Shown: positions 42,922 through 50,033 of the stretch, one piece after another | Layout: every line of letters begins with the position of its first letter | Numbering within the stretch: the stretch's first letter is position 1 | Assembly (NCBI GenBank): GCA_964511385.1 | Contig: CAZEFE010000002.1 | Coordinates: 186,001-250,000 of the forward strand | Length of the DNA stretch: 64,000 nt | Direction of reading: 5' to 3' | From: CAILHX01 sp964511385 | GTDB lineage: Bacteria; Pseudomonadota; Gammaproteobacteria; Burkholderiales; Methylophilaceae | Position numbers and translations under genes: made by a program | The notes under the pieces: model-generated | Database searches by the model: none | Seen by the model: the letters and a program-made list of their open reading frames with translations, nothing else | Told to the model about the DNA's origin: nothing

Positions 42922-43896
42922 ATGGATCAACAGAAAATCCTCGCCGCGCTCAAGGGCGCAACGTCCGCGAAACCGATGTCGTTCGCCGACTTGCAGAAAG
43001 AGGTCGGGCTGGAAGAATCAACGCTGGCTGTGCTGCTGGACCATATGTGCCAAACGGTGCCGTTCAGCGTCAACCGCTGCCACATCACGCGCGCGGGCAA
43101 GCCGGAGTGGTACTACTGGCCCACCGGCGTAGTCGGGGCTGTCATCCCGCTCGGCAATCAATCCGTAAGCCACAACCGCCCGGTGCTGCCACCACGATCT
43201 GCGTCTGACGGACGCAGCGCTGCGCCTATCAGACACAGTACGGAAAAACCCGCATCCGATACAGATTTAACTGTATCTCCCGCCGCAACGCGCGTCACCA
43301 GCCCAACTGAATCCATCGCAACCAGCATGGCCGAAAAGGCCATCCGCAATGTGGAGAACGCCATTATGCAAGAACAAACACCGGCTCCGGCCAAGACCAA
43401 GATCCGCATCATGCTTGAACTCATCGCGGAGAAAGGCACCGTCAGTTCAAAAGAACTAGGTGCCGCCGTCAACACCTCAACCACCCGCCCGTTCCTGAAA
43501 CCCTACCTGGCTAAAAAACTGATCGTGGGTGTTGATGGCACCAACGGACGCGAATACAGCCTTGCGCCCGGCGTAAATCCGGAAGACCTGCTGATTGTTG
43601 CCGCTGCGGATTTCACCAAGCGCCGCCGGGCGCTGAAAACCGTACCTAAGCCGCCGCAGCCACAGCCGCAAAAAGACAACGTAACAAAATTGCAGCCTAA
43701 AACTGCAAATTCGCAGCCTGAAACTGCAAACGAAACCCCGGTGCGCCACTACGACACCAGCCAGATCGGCATCGACCCAACCGGCCAGCTCATCATCCAG
43801 GAACCCGGCCTGGTCAAGCGCGTATTCCCGCGAGAGGCCACGCTGCAGATCAAGAAGTTCCTGAACGCCATTGACCTGGAGTCGCTGTGCGCCTGA
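42922..43896 (+). CDS. Two-domain winged-helix early protein
   Basis: 324 residues. Residues 1-60 are a first winged-helix-like part (KPMSFADLQKEVGLEESTLAV). Residues 155-215 hold a second (MLELIAEKGTVSSKELGAAV). They are joined by a Pro/Ser/Thr-rich linker, and a Pro/Gln-rich stretch with a 21-bp tandem repeat follows. The C-terminus ends in RVFPREATLQIKKFLNAID. Likely binds DNA or organises replication; target unknown. Confidence 0.6.
   Translation: MDQQKILAALKGATSAKPMSFADLQKEVGLEESTLAVLLDHMCQTVPFSVNRCHITRAGKPEWYYWPTGVVGAVIPLGNQSVSHNRPVLPPRSASDGRSAAPIRHSTEKPASDTDLTVSPAATRVTSPTESIATSMAEKAIRNVENAIMQEQTPAPAKTKIRIMLELIAEKGTVSSKELGAAVNTSTTRPFLKPYLAKKLIVGVDGTNGREYSLAPGVNPEDLLIVAAADFTKRRRALKTVPKPPQPQPQKDNVTKLQPKTANSQPETANETPVRHYDTSQIGIDPTGQLIIQEPGLVKRVFPREATLQIKKFLNAIDLESLCA
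43692..43733 (+). repeat. Two 21-bp direct repeats in the linker of the winged-helix gene
   Basis: CAGCCTRAAACTGCAAA occurs twice in tandem (43692-43712 and 43713-43733), encoding QPKTANS/QPETANE. Simple expansion of a flexible linker. Confidence 0.7.
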
Positions 43897-44432
43897 CCTG
43901 CCAAGCCTGCGGAGCCGTGATCTCGCTGGATGCCGCCCTCGGCCACGAAGGCGCGCGCGAGGCGGTGCAGATCGCGCTACAGATCCCGGCACCGCTCGGC
44001 AAGCTGCTCATTCAGTACGTCGGGCTGTTTCGCCCGGCGCAGCGCCAGCTTTCGATGGATCGCGTCGCCAGCCTGCTCGGTGAACTGCTCGGCATGATCC
44101 AGTCCGCGCAGATCGAGCGCAACGGCCGCATCTACGCCGCCCCTTTCGACTACTGGCAAAGCGCGCTGGAAACCATGCTGGCCGCGCGCGACAAACTCAC
44201 GCTGCCGCTCAAAAGCCACGGCTACCTGCTGGAAATCATCGCCAGCGCCGCCGACAAAACCGCTGCCCAGAAAGAGGCCAAGGCCGAAGAAGCCAAGCGC
44301 CACCGCACCAGCAGCGACCAGGTTGCCGACCCCGGCAAAGTGATAAAGAAAACCACCCGCACCGTGGGCGAGGCGCTAGCCTTCGCACTCGGCAAACAAC
44401 CAAAGGAGGTTGCCAATGGCCACCAAAAATGA
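43887..44432 (+). CDS. Hypothetical early protein with N-terminal CxxC
   Basis: 181 residues. The start MRLTCQACGAVISLDAALGHEG has one CxxC pair, perhaps half of a zinc site. The middle is helical (FRPAQRQLSMDRVASLLGELL) and the C-terminus Lys/Ala-rich. It overlaps the preceding gene by 10 bases and the next by 17. Present in betaproteobacterial Mu-like phages as far as I recall; role unknown. Confidence 0.6.
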   Translation: MRLTCQACGAVISLDAALGHEGAREAVQIALQIPAPLGKLLIQYVGLFRPAQRQLSMDRVASLLGELLGMIQSAQIERNGRIYAAPFDYWQSALETMLAARDKLTLPLKSHGYLLEIIASAADKTAAQKEAKAEEAKRHRTSSDQVADPGKVIKKTTRTVGEALAFALGKQPKEVANGHQK

Positions 44433-44733
44433 CGTGCTCGTAGTGCTCCAGTGCCACATCGGCGCTGTCAACAGCATCAGCGGCAAGGAACTCTCCCGCG
44501 CCGTTGGCACCAACATGCGCCAATTGCGCCACCTAACCGATTTGCTGATTGATGACGGCATCGCCCTGTGCAGCCACCCCAGCCTGGGCTACTACATCGC
44601 CCAGACGCCGGAAGAAATCGAACACACCTGCCAGTTCCACCACAGCCGCGCGCTGCACGAACTGCACAAGGTTGCACGTCTGCGCAAGATTCCGCTGCCC
44701 GATCTGCTGGGGCAGCTTCACCTGGGGACATGA
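44416..44733 (+). CDS. Winged-helix protein (105 aa)
   Basis: HIGAVNSISGKELSRAVGTN and MRQLRHLTDLLIDDGIALCSHP form a winged helix with a GYYIAQTPEEI wing. AAAGGAGGT stands five bases before the ATG at 44416, which decides the start. Similar to other small winged-helix proteins of the early region. Confidence 0.65.
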   Translation: MATKNDVLVVLQCHIGAVNSISGKELSRAVGTNMRQLRHLTDLLIDDGIALCSHPSLGYYIAQTPEEIEHTCQFHHSRALHELHKVARLRKIPLPDLLGQLHLGT

Positions 44734-44745
44734 AAGGAAAACCAC

Positions 44746-44952
44746 ATGCATTTAACTTATGAAGAAGTCGGAGCAATGCTTATTGCAATAGGTACACAAA
44801 TGATGCAGCGCAATCTCTGCGCCGGTGCTGCGCGTGATGGTTGTAGCAACAACGAAATGCGTCAGCAGTTAATTGGCGAGTTGCATATTGATGAGGAACG
44901 AGTTGAGTGCTTGCTGGAAGTAAGCAACGAAGACCTGATTAACCATTATTGA
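44746..44952 (+). CDS. Small hypothetical protein (68 aa)
   Basis: MHLTYEEVGAMLIAIGTQMM then NNEMRQQLIGELHIDEERVEC. Small, acidic and helical, 12 bases after the previous gene. Family unknown. Confidence 0.55.
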   Translation: MHLTYEEVGAMLIAIGTQMMQRNLCAGAARDGCSNNEMRQQLIGELHIDEERVECLLEVSNEDLINHY

Positions 44953-44982
44953 CTTTTACATTACGGAAGGAGTGAAAAAAAC

Positions 44983-45510
44983 ATGGCAAAACCCACAAAA
45001 CTCAAAGCCAAGGCCGCGATTGCAGTGCCGCAGACGCGCGAAATCGCCGCCGCCGATATCCGCAAGATCGGCGATCTGCAACGCGACCTGCAACGCACCA
45101 CCGCGAATATGAATGACAAGATCGCGACCATTACGGCCAATTACCAGCCGCTGCTGGAGGCGCTGACCTCCCAGATCAAACTGCTGCAAGACGGCGTGCA
45201 AGCCTATTGCGAAGCGCACCGCGATGAGCTGACCGACGGCGGCAAGGTCAAGACCGCCAACCTCATCACCGGCGAAGTGCAGTGGCGGCAGCGCCCCCCC
45301 AGCGTGCGCGTCACCGGCGCGGAATCCGTGATTGATTTCCTCAAGCGCCTGGGGCTGGACCGGTTCATCCGCAACAAGGAAGAGGTCAACAAAGAAGCCA
45401 TCCTCAACGAACCGGAAGCCGTCAAAGGCGTGGCCGGCATCAGCCTGGTGACCGGCGTGGAAGACTTCGTGATTGCCCCGTTTGAGCAGGAAACGGCGGT
45501 GGCGGCATGA
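44983..45510 (+). CDS. gam: Host-nuclease inhibitor Gam
   Basis: 175 residues. The central part has a long coiled coil (ADIRKIGDLQRDLQRTTANMN, QIKLLQDGVQAYCEAHRDEL) and then VIDFLKRLGLDRFIRNKEEVN with NKEAILNEPE, the signature of Mu Gam. It coats DNA ends against exonucleases and is a Ku relative. Position after the small early genes matches Mu. Confidence 0.9.
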   Translation: MAKPTKLKAKAAIAVPQTREIAAADIRKIGDLQRDLQRTTANMNDKIATITANYQPLLEALTSQIKLLQDGVQAYCEAHRDELTDGGKVKTANLITGEVQWRQRPPSVRVTGAESVIDFLKRLGLDRFIRNKEEVNKEAILNEPEAVKGVAGISLVTGVEDFVIAPFEQETAVAA

Positions 45511-45686
45511 GCCAGACAGAAAAGCAGATGGCAGCAGGTCAACGTCGCAGCCTGATGGCCATAAGGAAAAAACTGCTCGCCATGTCTTGCGAATGGGAAG
45601 ACGTAGACGGCTACAACGAAAGCGTGCTTGAGCAACTGGCCGACAAGGTGCAGGAAGTCTCCGACGGATTGGTGGTAGAGCAATGA
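45507..45686 (+). CDS. Small hypothetical protein (59 aa)
   Basis: MSQTEKQMAAGQRRSLMAIR then KLLAMSCEWEDVDGYNES. ATGA overlaps with both gam and the next gene make it a likely translated link in the operon. Family unknown. Confidence 0.6.
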   Translation: MSQTEKQMAAGQRRSLMAIRKKLLAMSCEWEDVDGYNESVLEQLADKVQEVSDGLVVEQ

Positions 45687-45907
45687 GCCAAACCCGCCGC
45701 CAATCGCTGCTGGAAGCCGTCATCAACATCGTGGTCGGCTTCGGCGTGAACACCGCGCTGAATTTCACCGTGTTCCCACTGTTCGGCTGGCACATCAGTG
45801 CCAAACAAAACCTCATGCTAGGCGCGATCTACACCGTGGTCAGCATTGCGCGCAGCTATGGCCTGCGCCGTCTGTTCAACCGCCTGCACCGGGCGCACGT
45901 GTTATGA
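45683..45907 (+). CDS. Small membrane protein (DUF7220-like)
   Basis: 74 residues: SRRQSLLEA-type start (TRRQSLLEAVINIVVGFG) and two membrane segments, with KQNLMLGAIYTVVSIARSYGL. It resembles DUF7220 proteins of phages and prophages. ATGA overlaps on both sides. Function unknown. Confidence 0.65.
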   Translation: MSQTRRQSLLEAVINIVVGFGVNTALNFTVFPLFGWHISAKQNLMLGAIYTVVSIARSYGLRRLFNRLHRAHVL

Positions 45908-46161
45908 ACAAACAACTCACCATCCAGCCCCGCATTCAGCGCATTTTGGCCGAGATCAAAGGCGTCAAGGCGCAATACGGCATCACGCAGTGGGAGCTGG
46001 ACTTCATGAGTGACCTGGTGCAGCGCGACATCGCCTTTGGCAGCGACAAACAAAACGCCGTCATCGCCGGCATTGAAAAGAAGGTGTTCGGCAATGAGGG
46101 TAGTGGCACTGCCAGTGAGTGCCTAGATGCACTCATCAAGTGGTCTGGTGTGAATGAATGA
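45904..46161 (+). CDS. Small hypothetical protein (85 aa)
   Basis: KQLTIQPRIQRILAEIKGVK then WELDFMSDLVQRDIAFGSDK. Mostly helical, no motif recognised. It is the last gene before a strong terminator at 46205, so it ends the early transcript segment. Confidence 0.6.
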   Translation: MNKQLTIQPRIQRILAEIKGVKAQYGITQWELDFMSDLVQRDIAFGSDKQNAVIAGIEKKVFGNEGSGTASECLDALIKWSGVNE

Positions 46162-46204
46162 ATCCATAGTGATGAAGGCTACTCCTCCCGCCTTCGTTGC
46201 TTTT

Positions 46205-46224
46205 CCGCCCCCGGGCGGCTTTTT
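46205..46224 (+). terminator. Rho-independent terminator after the early block
   Basis: CCGCCC-CC-GGGCGG followed by C and five T. The stem is GC-rich and perfect. It separates the early gene run from the HU, DUF5131 and GemA group. Confidence 0.8.
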
Positions 46225-46236
46225 GATGTTGGTTCA

Positions 46237-46259
46237 GTTGCTCGAAAAAATCGAGTAAC
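46237..46259. promoter_or_regulatory. Inverted repeat upstream of the HU gene
   Basis: GTTGCTCGA-AAAAA-TCGAGTAAC has one mismatch in nine. It lies 46 bases before the HU ATG and could be an operator for a new promoter after the terminator. Confidence 0.5.
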
Positions 46260-46304
46260 TCAAGCCTGCATCACAAAGCCAACCAACTGAAAGGAAGTAA
46301 AACC

Positions 46305-46598
46305 ATGAATCAAGCAGAACTCATTGAAGCAATCTCGCAGAAAGGCATGAGCCACTACAGTGCCGGTCTTTCCAAAACGGTCGTTGAAGCCGTGCTGCGC
46401 ACGCAAGCCGATGTGGCCACCGATGCGCTGAAAAAAGGCGATGACGTGACGCTCCCCGGCCTGGGCAAACTCAGCGTCAACGCGAAAGCCGCGCGCAAAG
46501 GCCGCAACCCATCCACCGGCGCCGAGATCACTATCCCGGCCAAGAACGTGCCCAAGTTCACCGCCGCCAAGGCGCTGAAAGACGCGGTGAACGCCTAA
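46305..46598 (+). CDS. HU-family DNA-binding protein
   Basis: 97 residues: MNQAELIEAISQKGMSHYSA, then GDDVTLPGLGKLSVNAKAARKGRNP and the arm end GAEITIPAKNVPKFTAAKALK. A phage-borne HU or IHF-like architectural protein. In Mu, host HU helps the transposase synapse the ends, so a private copy may serve the same purpose. GGAAG precedes the ATG. Confidence 0.92.
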   Translation: MNQAELIEAISQKGMSHYSAGLSKTVVEAVLRTQADVATDALKKGDDVTLPGLGKLSVNAKAARKGRNPSTGAEITIPAKNVPKFTAAKALKDAVNA

Positions 46599-46660
46599 AC
46601 CATCGCTTGCAGCGCGTTAACTTTAGCGCGCTGCGAGAGACGGTTTTAACGGAGAAGATC

Positions 46661-47503
46661 ATGGCAGATAAAACTGGAATTGAATGGACGGAAGCTACCT
46701 GGAACCCGGTGACCGGATGCAGCAAGGTTAGCCAAGGCTGCAAGAATTGCTACGCGCTGCGCGAATGGCCGCGCATGGCAGGAAACCCCGCCACAGTCTA
46801 TTACGGGCGCGAATTTACCGATGTGCGCTGCCATCCAGAACGCCTTGACCAGCCGCTGCGCTGGAAGCGTCCGCGCCGGATATTCGTCAACAGCATGTCA
46901 GACCTGTTTCATGAGTCTGTCCCTGATGAATTTATTGCCAAAGTCTTCAACGTCATGGTTGAGGCTAAACAGCACACCTTCCAGGTGTTGACCAAGCGCC
47001 CTGAGCGCATGCTGGATTTCATGATTGGCAGCAGCGGTGCCGGGTTAAATTACCCACCCATTCCTAACATATGGTTTGGGGTCAGCGTGGAAGACCAAGA
47101 AACAGCAGATCAGCGCATACCTATTTTGTTACAGGTTCCCGCTGTTGTCCGCTGGATTAGTGCGGAGCCGTTGTTGGGAAAAATTGATTTGCGTGGCTGG
47201 CTTGATGTGGAGGCTGATTGCCCATGCGGTGAAATTTCCTGCCTTCATGATGCGATAAATTGGGTTGTTGTCGGCGGAGAAACTGGCGCTAACAAGGCCA
47301 GATGCATGCTGCCGGACTGGGTTAGATCATTGCGCGATCAATGCAGTTCTGCAGGCGTGCCGTTTTTTTTCAAGCAATGGGGTGAGTTTGCACCTGATGA
47401 AAACGGCCTGTTCGGATCGGTGGGTAACCGCATGAATCAAGTCGGTAAGAAGTTGGCAGGCCGCACCCTGGACGGCCGCACCTGGGATGAATATCCGGCA
47501 TGA
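46661..47503 (+). CDS. DUF5131 (phage Gp37/Gp68) three-Cys enzyme
   Basis: 280 residues. The three cysteines CSKVSQGCKNCYA near the N-terminus, NSMSDLFHESVPDEF and FQVLTKRPERM are diagnostic of the Gp37/Gp68 family, thought to be radical-SAM-like with an Fe-S cluster. WISAEPLLG and VVGGETGANKARCM follow. A three-Cys-motif partner protein (TcmP), often encoded nearby, was not found in this window. GGAGAA precedes the ATG at 46661. Biochemical role unknown. Confidence 0.88.
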   Translation: MADKTGIEWTEATWNPVTGCSKVSQGCKNCYALREWPRMAGNPATVYYGREFTDVRCHPERLDQPLRWKRPRRIFVNSMSDLFHESVPDEFIAKVFNVMVEAKQHTFQVLTKRPERMLDFMIGSSGAGLNYPPIPNIWFGVSVEDQETADQRIPILLQVPAVVRWISAEPLLGKIDLRGWLDVEADCPCGEISCLHDAINWVVVGGETGANKARCMLPDWVRSLRDQCSSAGVPFFFKQWGEFAPDENGLFGSVGNRMNQVGKKLAGRTLDGRTWDEYPA

Positions 47504-47931
47504 GCGCTGCCAAAAAAACCAACAACCGCAACAACGAGCTGGCGCAGATCCACATCGCCAAGCAGCAGCTTGGGCTGGATGACGAAACCTACCGCAGCAT
47601 GCTGTTTACCGTCGCCCGCGTGGAGTCATCCAAAGACCTGGATTACGCCGGTCGTTTGGCAGTGCTCGATCACATGAGGGCGCGCGGGTGGAGCAATAAA
47701 CCCGCCCGCAAAGCGCAATCCTCGCGCCTGCTGGCCGACGACCCACAGTCCAAGATGATCCGTGGCCTATGGCTTGAACTGCACCAGCTCGGTGCCGTAA
47801 AAAACCCCGCAGAAGCCGCATTAAACAGCTTCATCAAGCGCCATACCGGCATTGATCGACTGGAATGGCTATCGGGTAAACAAGCCAGCGGGATTATCGA
47901 AATCCTCAAGAAATGGCGGGATCGGTTATGA
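47500..47931 (+). CDS. gemA: GemA-like regulator (Mu gp16, DUF1018)
   Basis: 143 residues. IAKQQLGLDDETYRSMLFTVARV and LIWLELHQLG-type (RGLWLELHQLGAV) segments with WLSGKQASGIIEILKKW mark DUF1018. In Mu, GemA affects host gene expression and DNA supercoiling and lies near mor. ATGA overlaps on both sides. Confidence 0.87.
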   Translation: MSAAKKTNNRNNELAQIHIAKQQLGLDDETYRSMLFTVARVESSKDLDYAGRLAVLDHMRARGWSNKPARKAQSSRLLADDPQSKMIRGLWLELHQLGAVKNPAEAALNSFIKRHTGIDRLEWLSGKQASGIIEILKKWRDRL

Positions 47932-48353
47932 GTAAAAGCGACAGCAGTACTTATGATTTGTTATGCCGCCTGATCGGCCAAGAGGCGACCATTGCGCTGA
48001 TGCGTGAGGTGGGCGGTACCGAGATTGTGCTGGTGCGCGGCGAAACCCGCACCACCGCCGCCAAGCGCGCGCACCTGGCCGAGATTGTGGGCGATGAGAA
48101 GTATGAGATCATGCTGCGGCATTTTGGGGTGTATTCCCGGTTGTCCGTGCCGATGGGCAAGGCCATGATCCGCGCTTGGGAGATCAGCGAGGCGATCCGC
48201 CTGATCGGCGAGGGATTGACCGATAACGAGGTTGCGATCAGACTGAAACACAGTTACCGTTGGGTGCAGCGGGTGACGAAAACCAACCCTGAAGCGCAGG
48301 AAGTCAAAGCCGGTAAAGCGGTGGTACAAGGGCCGCAGGCTGAGTTGTTTTAG
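47928..48353 (+). CDS. mor: Mor-like middle/late transcription activator
   Basis: 141 residues. LLCRLIGQEATIALMREVGG is the dimerisation part of the Mor/C family, and a C-terminal HTH (IGEGLTDNEVAIRLKHSYRWV) follows. ATGA overlap with gemA sets the start at 47928. No second (C-like) activator gene was seen downstream, so this protein may drive late genes directly. Its site could be the dyad at 49019, 35472 and 23668; this is inference. Extra C-terminal residues are Lys-rich. Confidence 0.7.
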   Translation: MSKSDSSTYDLLCRLIGQEATIALMREVGGTEIVLVRGETRTTAAKRAHLAEIVGDEKYEIMLRHFGVYSRLSVPMGKAMIRAWEISEAIRLIGEGLTDNEVAIRLKHSYRWVQRVTKTNPEAQEVKAGKAVVQGPQAELF

Positions 48354-48371
48354 AGGTGATGAAGGAAACTG

Positions 48372-48575
48372 ATGATGACAGACGAAAAAGTTGTATACCT
48401 GAGCGCTATAGAAGTTCCACCGACAGGATGGGTGCCTGTACCCGCCGATCTGGCGCACACTGTACCCGGATTGGTCGCGTATTTCACTTGGCCGATTTCC
48501 TCATACGCGCTGGATAAAGCACTGAAATACCCGAATAGCGAGACTGCCAAGAAGATACGGGCGCTCTCCTTTTGA
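48372..48575 (+). CDS. Small hypothetical protein (67 aa)
   Basis: VVYLSAIEVPPTGWVPVPADL then LVAYFTWPISSYALDKAL. Short acidic protein with an aromatic middle; start ATG at 48372 or 48375, with GGAAAC nearby. Unknown. Confidence 0.5.
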   Translation: MMTDEKVVYLSAIEVPPTGWVPVPADLAHTVPGLVAYFTWPISSYALDKALKYPNSETAKKIRALSF

Positions 48576-48606
48576 AGACGCTTAAAGCGATTTTTGGAGG
48601 ATTAAA

Positions 48607-48822
48607 ATGAAGGTTATTGACCTGATGCATATCCTTTTATCTGCTGCAGAGGATGGCTATGGCGACTATGAACTCAACATCAGGGTGACTGGTGAAAATG
48701 ATTTCATCACCACTAACATTGATGCATTAGTTCCCAGAGAAAACGACGATAGCTTCACGCTTGTTGCTCACCAGTATAGTCCGCTAGGGAATATTGATTT
48801 ATCCGGGATGAATACGAAATGA
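48607..48822 (+). CDS. Small hypothetical protein (71 aa)
   Basis: MKVIDLMHILLSAAEDGYGD followed by LNIRVTGENDFITTNID. TTGGAGG precedes the ATG. Acidic alpha/beta protein. Unknown. Confidence 0.55.
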   Translation: MKVIDLMHILLSAAEDGYGDYELNIRVTGENDFITTNIDALVPRENDDSFTLVAHQYSPLGNIDLSGMNTK

Positions 48823-48989
48823 ATGCCAAGATGAGGCGCATGTCACGCCGCCGCCAGAAAAAGGCTTTGTACAAAAAGGTTCAGAAATTTAAATCGACAT
48901 TTTTTATGAAGCGACAAACTTTTAAGGATTTTCTGTATTTTACTGAGTGTTTTGGTAGACCTATCCTGAAAAATCCCGACGGGTTTTAA
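48819..48989 (+). CDS. Small very basic protein (56 aa)
   Basis: MNAKMRRMSRRRQKKALYKK then FKSTFFMKRQTFKDF. Coupled by ATGA to the gene before. The Arg/Lys-rich start suggests nucleic-acid binding. The end of the gene overlaps a CCCGACGGG hairpin plus T-run. Confidence 0.5.
   Translation: MNAKMRRMSRRRQKKALYKKVQKFKSTFFMKRQTFKDFLYFTECFGRPILKNPDGF
48975..48987 (+). terminator. Short hairpin with T run before the lysis genes
   Basis: CCCG-A-CGGG followed by TTTT, embedded at the end of the 56-residue gene. The stem is short, so termination would be weak. It fits the change from middle to late transcripts. Confidence 0.4.
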
Positions 48990-49018
48990 AACAATCTGTT
49001 ATTGAGATTTAACCTCTC

Positions 49019-49036
49019 GCGCGACGTCCGTCGCGC
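49019..49036 (+). promoter_or_regulatory. Late-unit dyad, copy 1 (upstream of lysis genes)
   Basis: GCGCGACG-TC-CGTCGCGC is a perfect 8-bp inverted repeat whose 14-bp core ends 37 nt before the holin ATG. The core recurs at 35472 and 23669 in front of two leftward late units. Confidence 0.65.
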
Positions 49037-49052
49037 TACGTGCAAACTACTC

Positions 49053-49071
49053 GCCCGCGCATCATGCGGGC
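49053..49071 (+). promoter_or_regulatory. GC hairpin abutting the holin start codon
   Basis: GCCCGC and GCGGGC form a perfect 6-bp stem with a 7-base loop; the 3' arm directly touches the ATG and contains the only Shine-Dalgarno-like G run. Translation could be gated, as suggested for the protease gene at 35433. Confidence 0.5.
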
Positions 49072-49413
49072 ATGAAAATCAAGCGCATCCCAATTCCCCG
49101 TATGACCGACTGGCTGTTGGTCAGCCTGTTTTTGCTTTACGTCATCCACGACCAGGCGCCGCAGCAGTTGCCGGTGTCGCTCTACAAGCTGTCGCTCATC
49201 ACGATGGCGGCAGTGGTAGGGTACTGGATCGACCGCAGCGTGTTTCCTTATGCCCGGCCCGATGCCTTCATGCAGCGGCCATTCTCGGTAGGCAGCCCGT
49301 ATGTGGCTGAAAAGGCCATAGCACCTTCGCAGCAGCTTGTTTTCGCCGTGGCCATGTTGCGGCGCGCCATCATCATCGGCTGCGCCATGCTGGCAGTGAG
49401 TTTGGGGGTGTGA
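49072..49413 (+). CDS. Putative holin
   Basis: 113 residues with two or three membrane segments (TDWLLVSLFLLYVIH, LITMAAVVGYWID, AIIIGCAMLAVSLGV). It starts the lysis cassette before the transglycosylase and spanins. Call by topology and place; it resembles the 'putative holin' family of Mu-like phages. Confidence 0.68.
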   Translation: MKIKRIPIPRMTDWLLVSLFLLYVIHDQAPQQLPVSLYKLSLITMAAVVGYWIDRSVFPYARPDAFMQRPFSVGSPYVAEKAIAPSQQLVFAVAMLRRAIIIGCAMLAVSLGV

Positions 49414-50033
49414 TGAAGGTGCCAAAACAAGCCGCCCGCTGGATGCTGCTGACGATCTTTATCCTGATCGCCTTGCCGCTGGTGGCGCTGGCCGATGTAC
49501 CCCGTGAAGCGCTGCGTTATCAGCGCGACCTGACCCGCAATGCCCATGCCACGTGGGGCTTGAATGCTCCGGTTGCAACATTTGCCGCACAGATTCACCA
49601 AGAGAGCCAATGGCGTGCCAATGCCAAAAGCCCGGTCGGCGCCGAAGGCCTGGCGCAATTCATGCCAGCCACGGCCACGTGGATTACCGGCGCATACAAG
49701 CTCGACGCCAATCAACCCTACAACCCGGCCTGGGCGATGCGTGCCCTGGTCACTTATGACAAGCACCTGTGGGATCGCATCACCGCTGCCACCGAATGCG
49801 ACCGCATGGCGATGAGCCTGAGCGCCTATAACGGCGGCCTCGGATGGGTGTACCGAGACCAGCAGCTTGCTGAAAAAACCGGCCTTAATCGTGCGCAATG
49901 GTTCGGCCAGGTCGAACAAGTCAACGCCGGACGCAGCGCGGCGAACTGGCGTGAAAATCGCGGGTATCCGCGCAACATCATCAAGCGCTGGCAGCCGATG
50001 TATGCGAGTTGGGGGCGGGGGATGTGCGCATGA
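49413..50033 (+). CDS. Lytic transglycosylase endolysin, exported (SAR/signal-type)
   Basis: 206 residues. The N-terminus MKVPKQAARW plus a hydrophobic core ending in VALA forms a signal or signal-arrest-release segment. The SLT/lysozyme-like domain has catalytic Glu64 (IHQESQWR), then GAEGLAQFMPATATW and MSLSAYNGG. It cleaves peptidoglycan glycan strands at lysis. The GTG at 49410 is an alternative start. Confidence 0.87.
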   Translation: MKVPKQAARWMLLTIFILIALPLVALADVPREALRYQRDLTRNAHATWGLNAPVATFAAQIHQESQWRANAKSPVGAEGLAQFMPATATWITGAYKLDANQPYNPAWAMRALVTYDKHLWDRITAATECDRMAMSLSAYNGGLGWVYRDQQLAEKTGLNRAQWFGQVEQVNAGRSAANWRENRGYPRNIIKRWQPMYASWGRGMCA

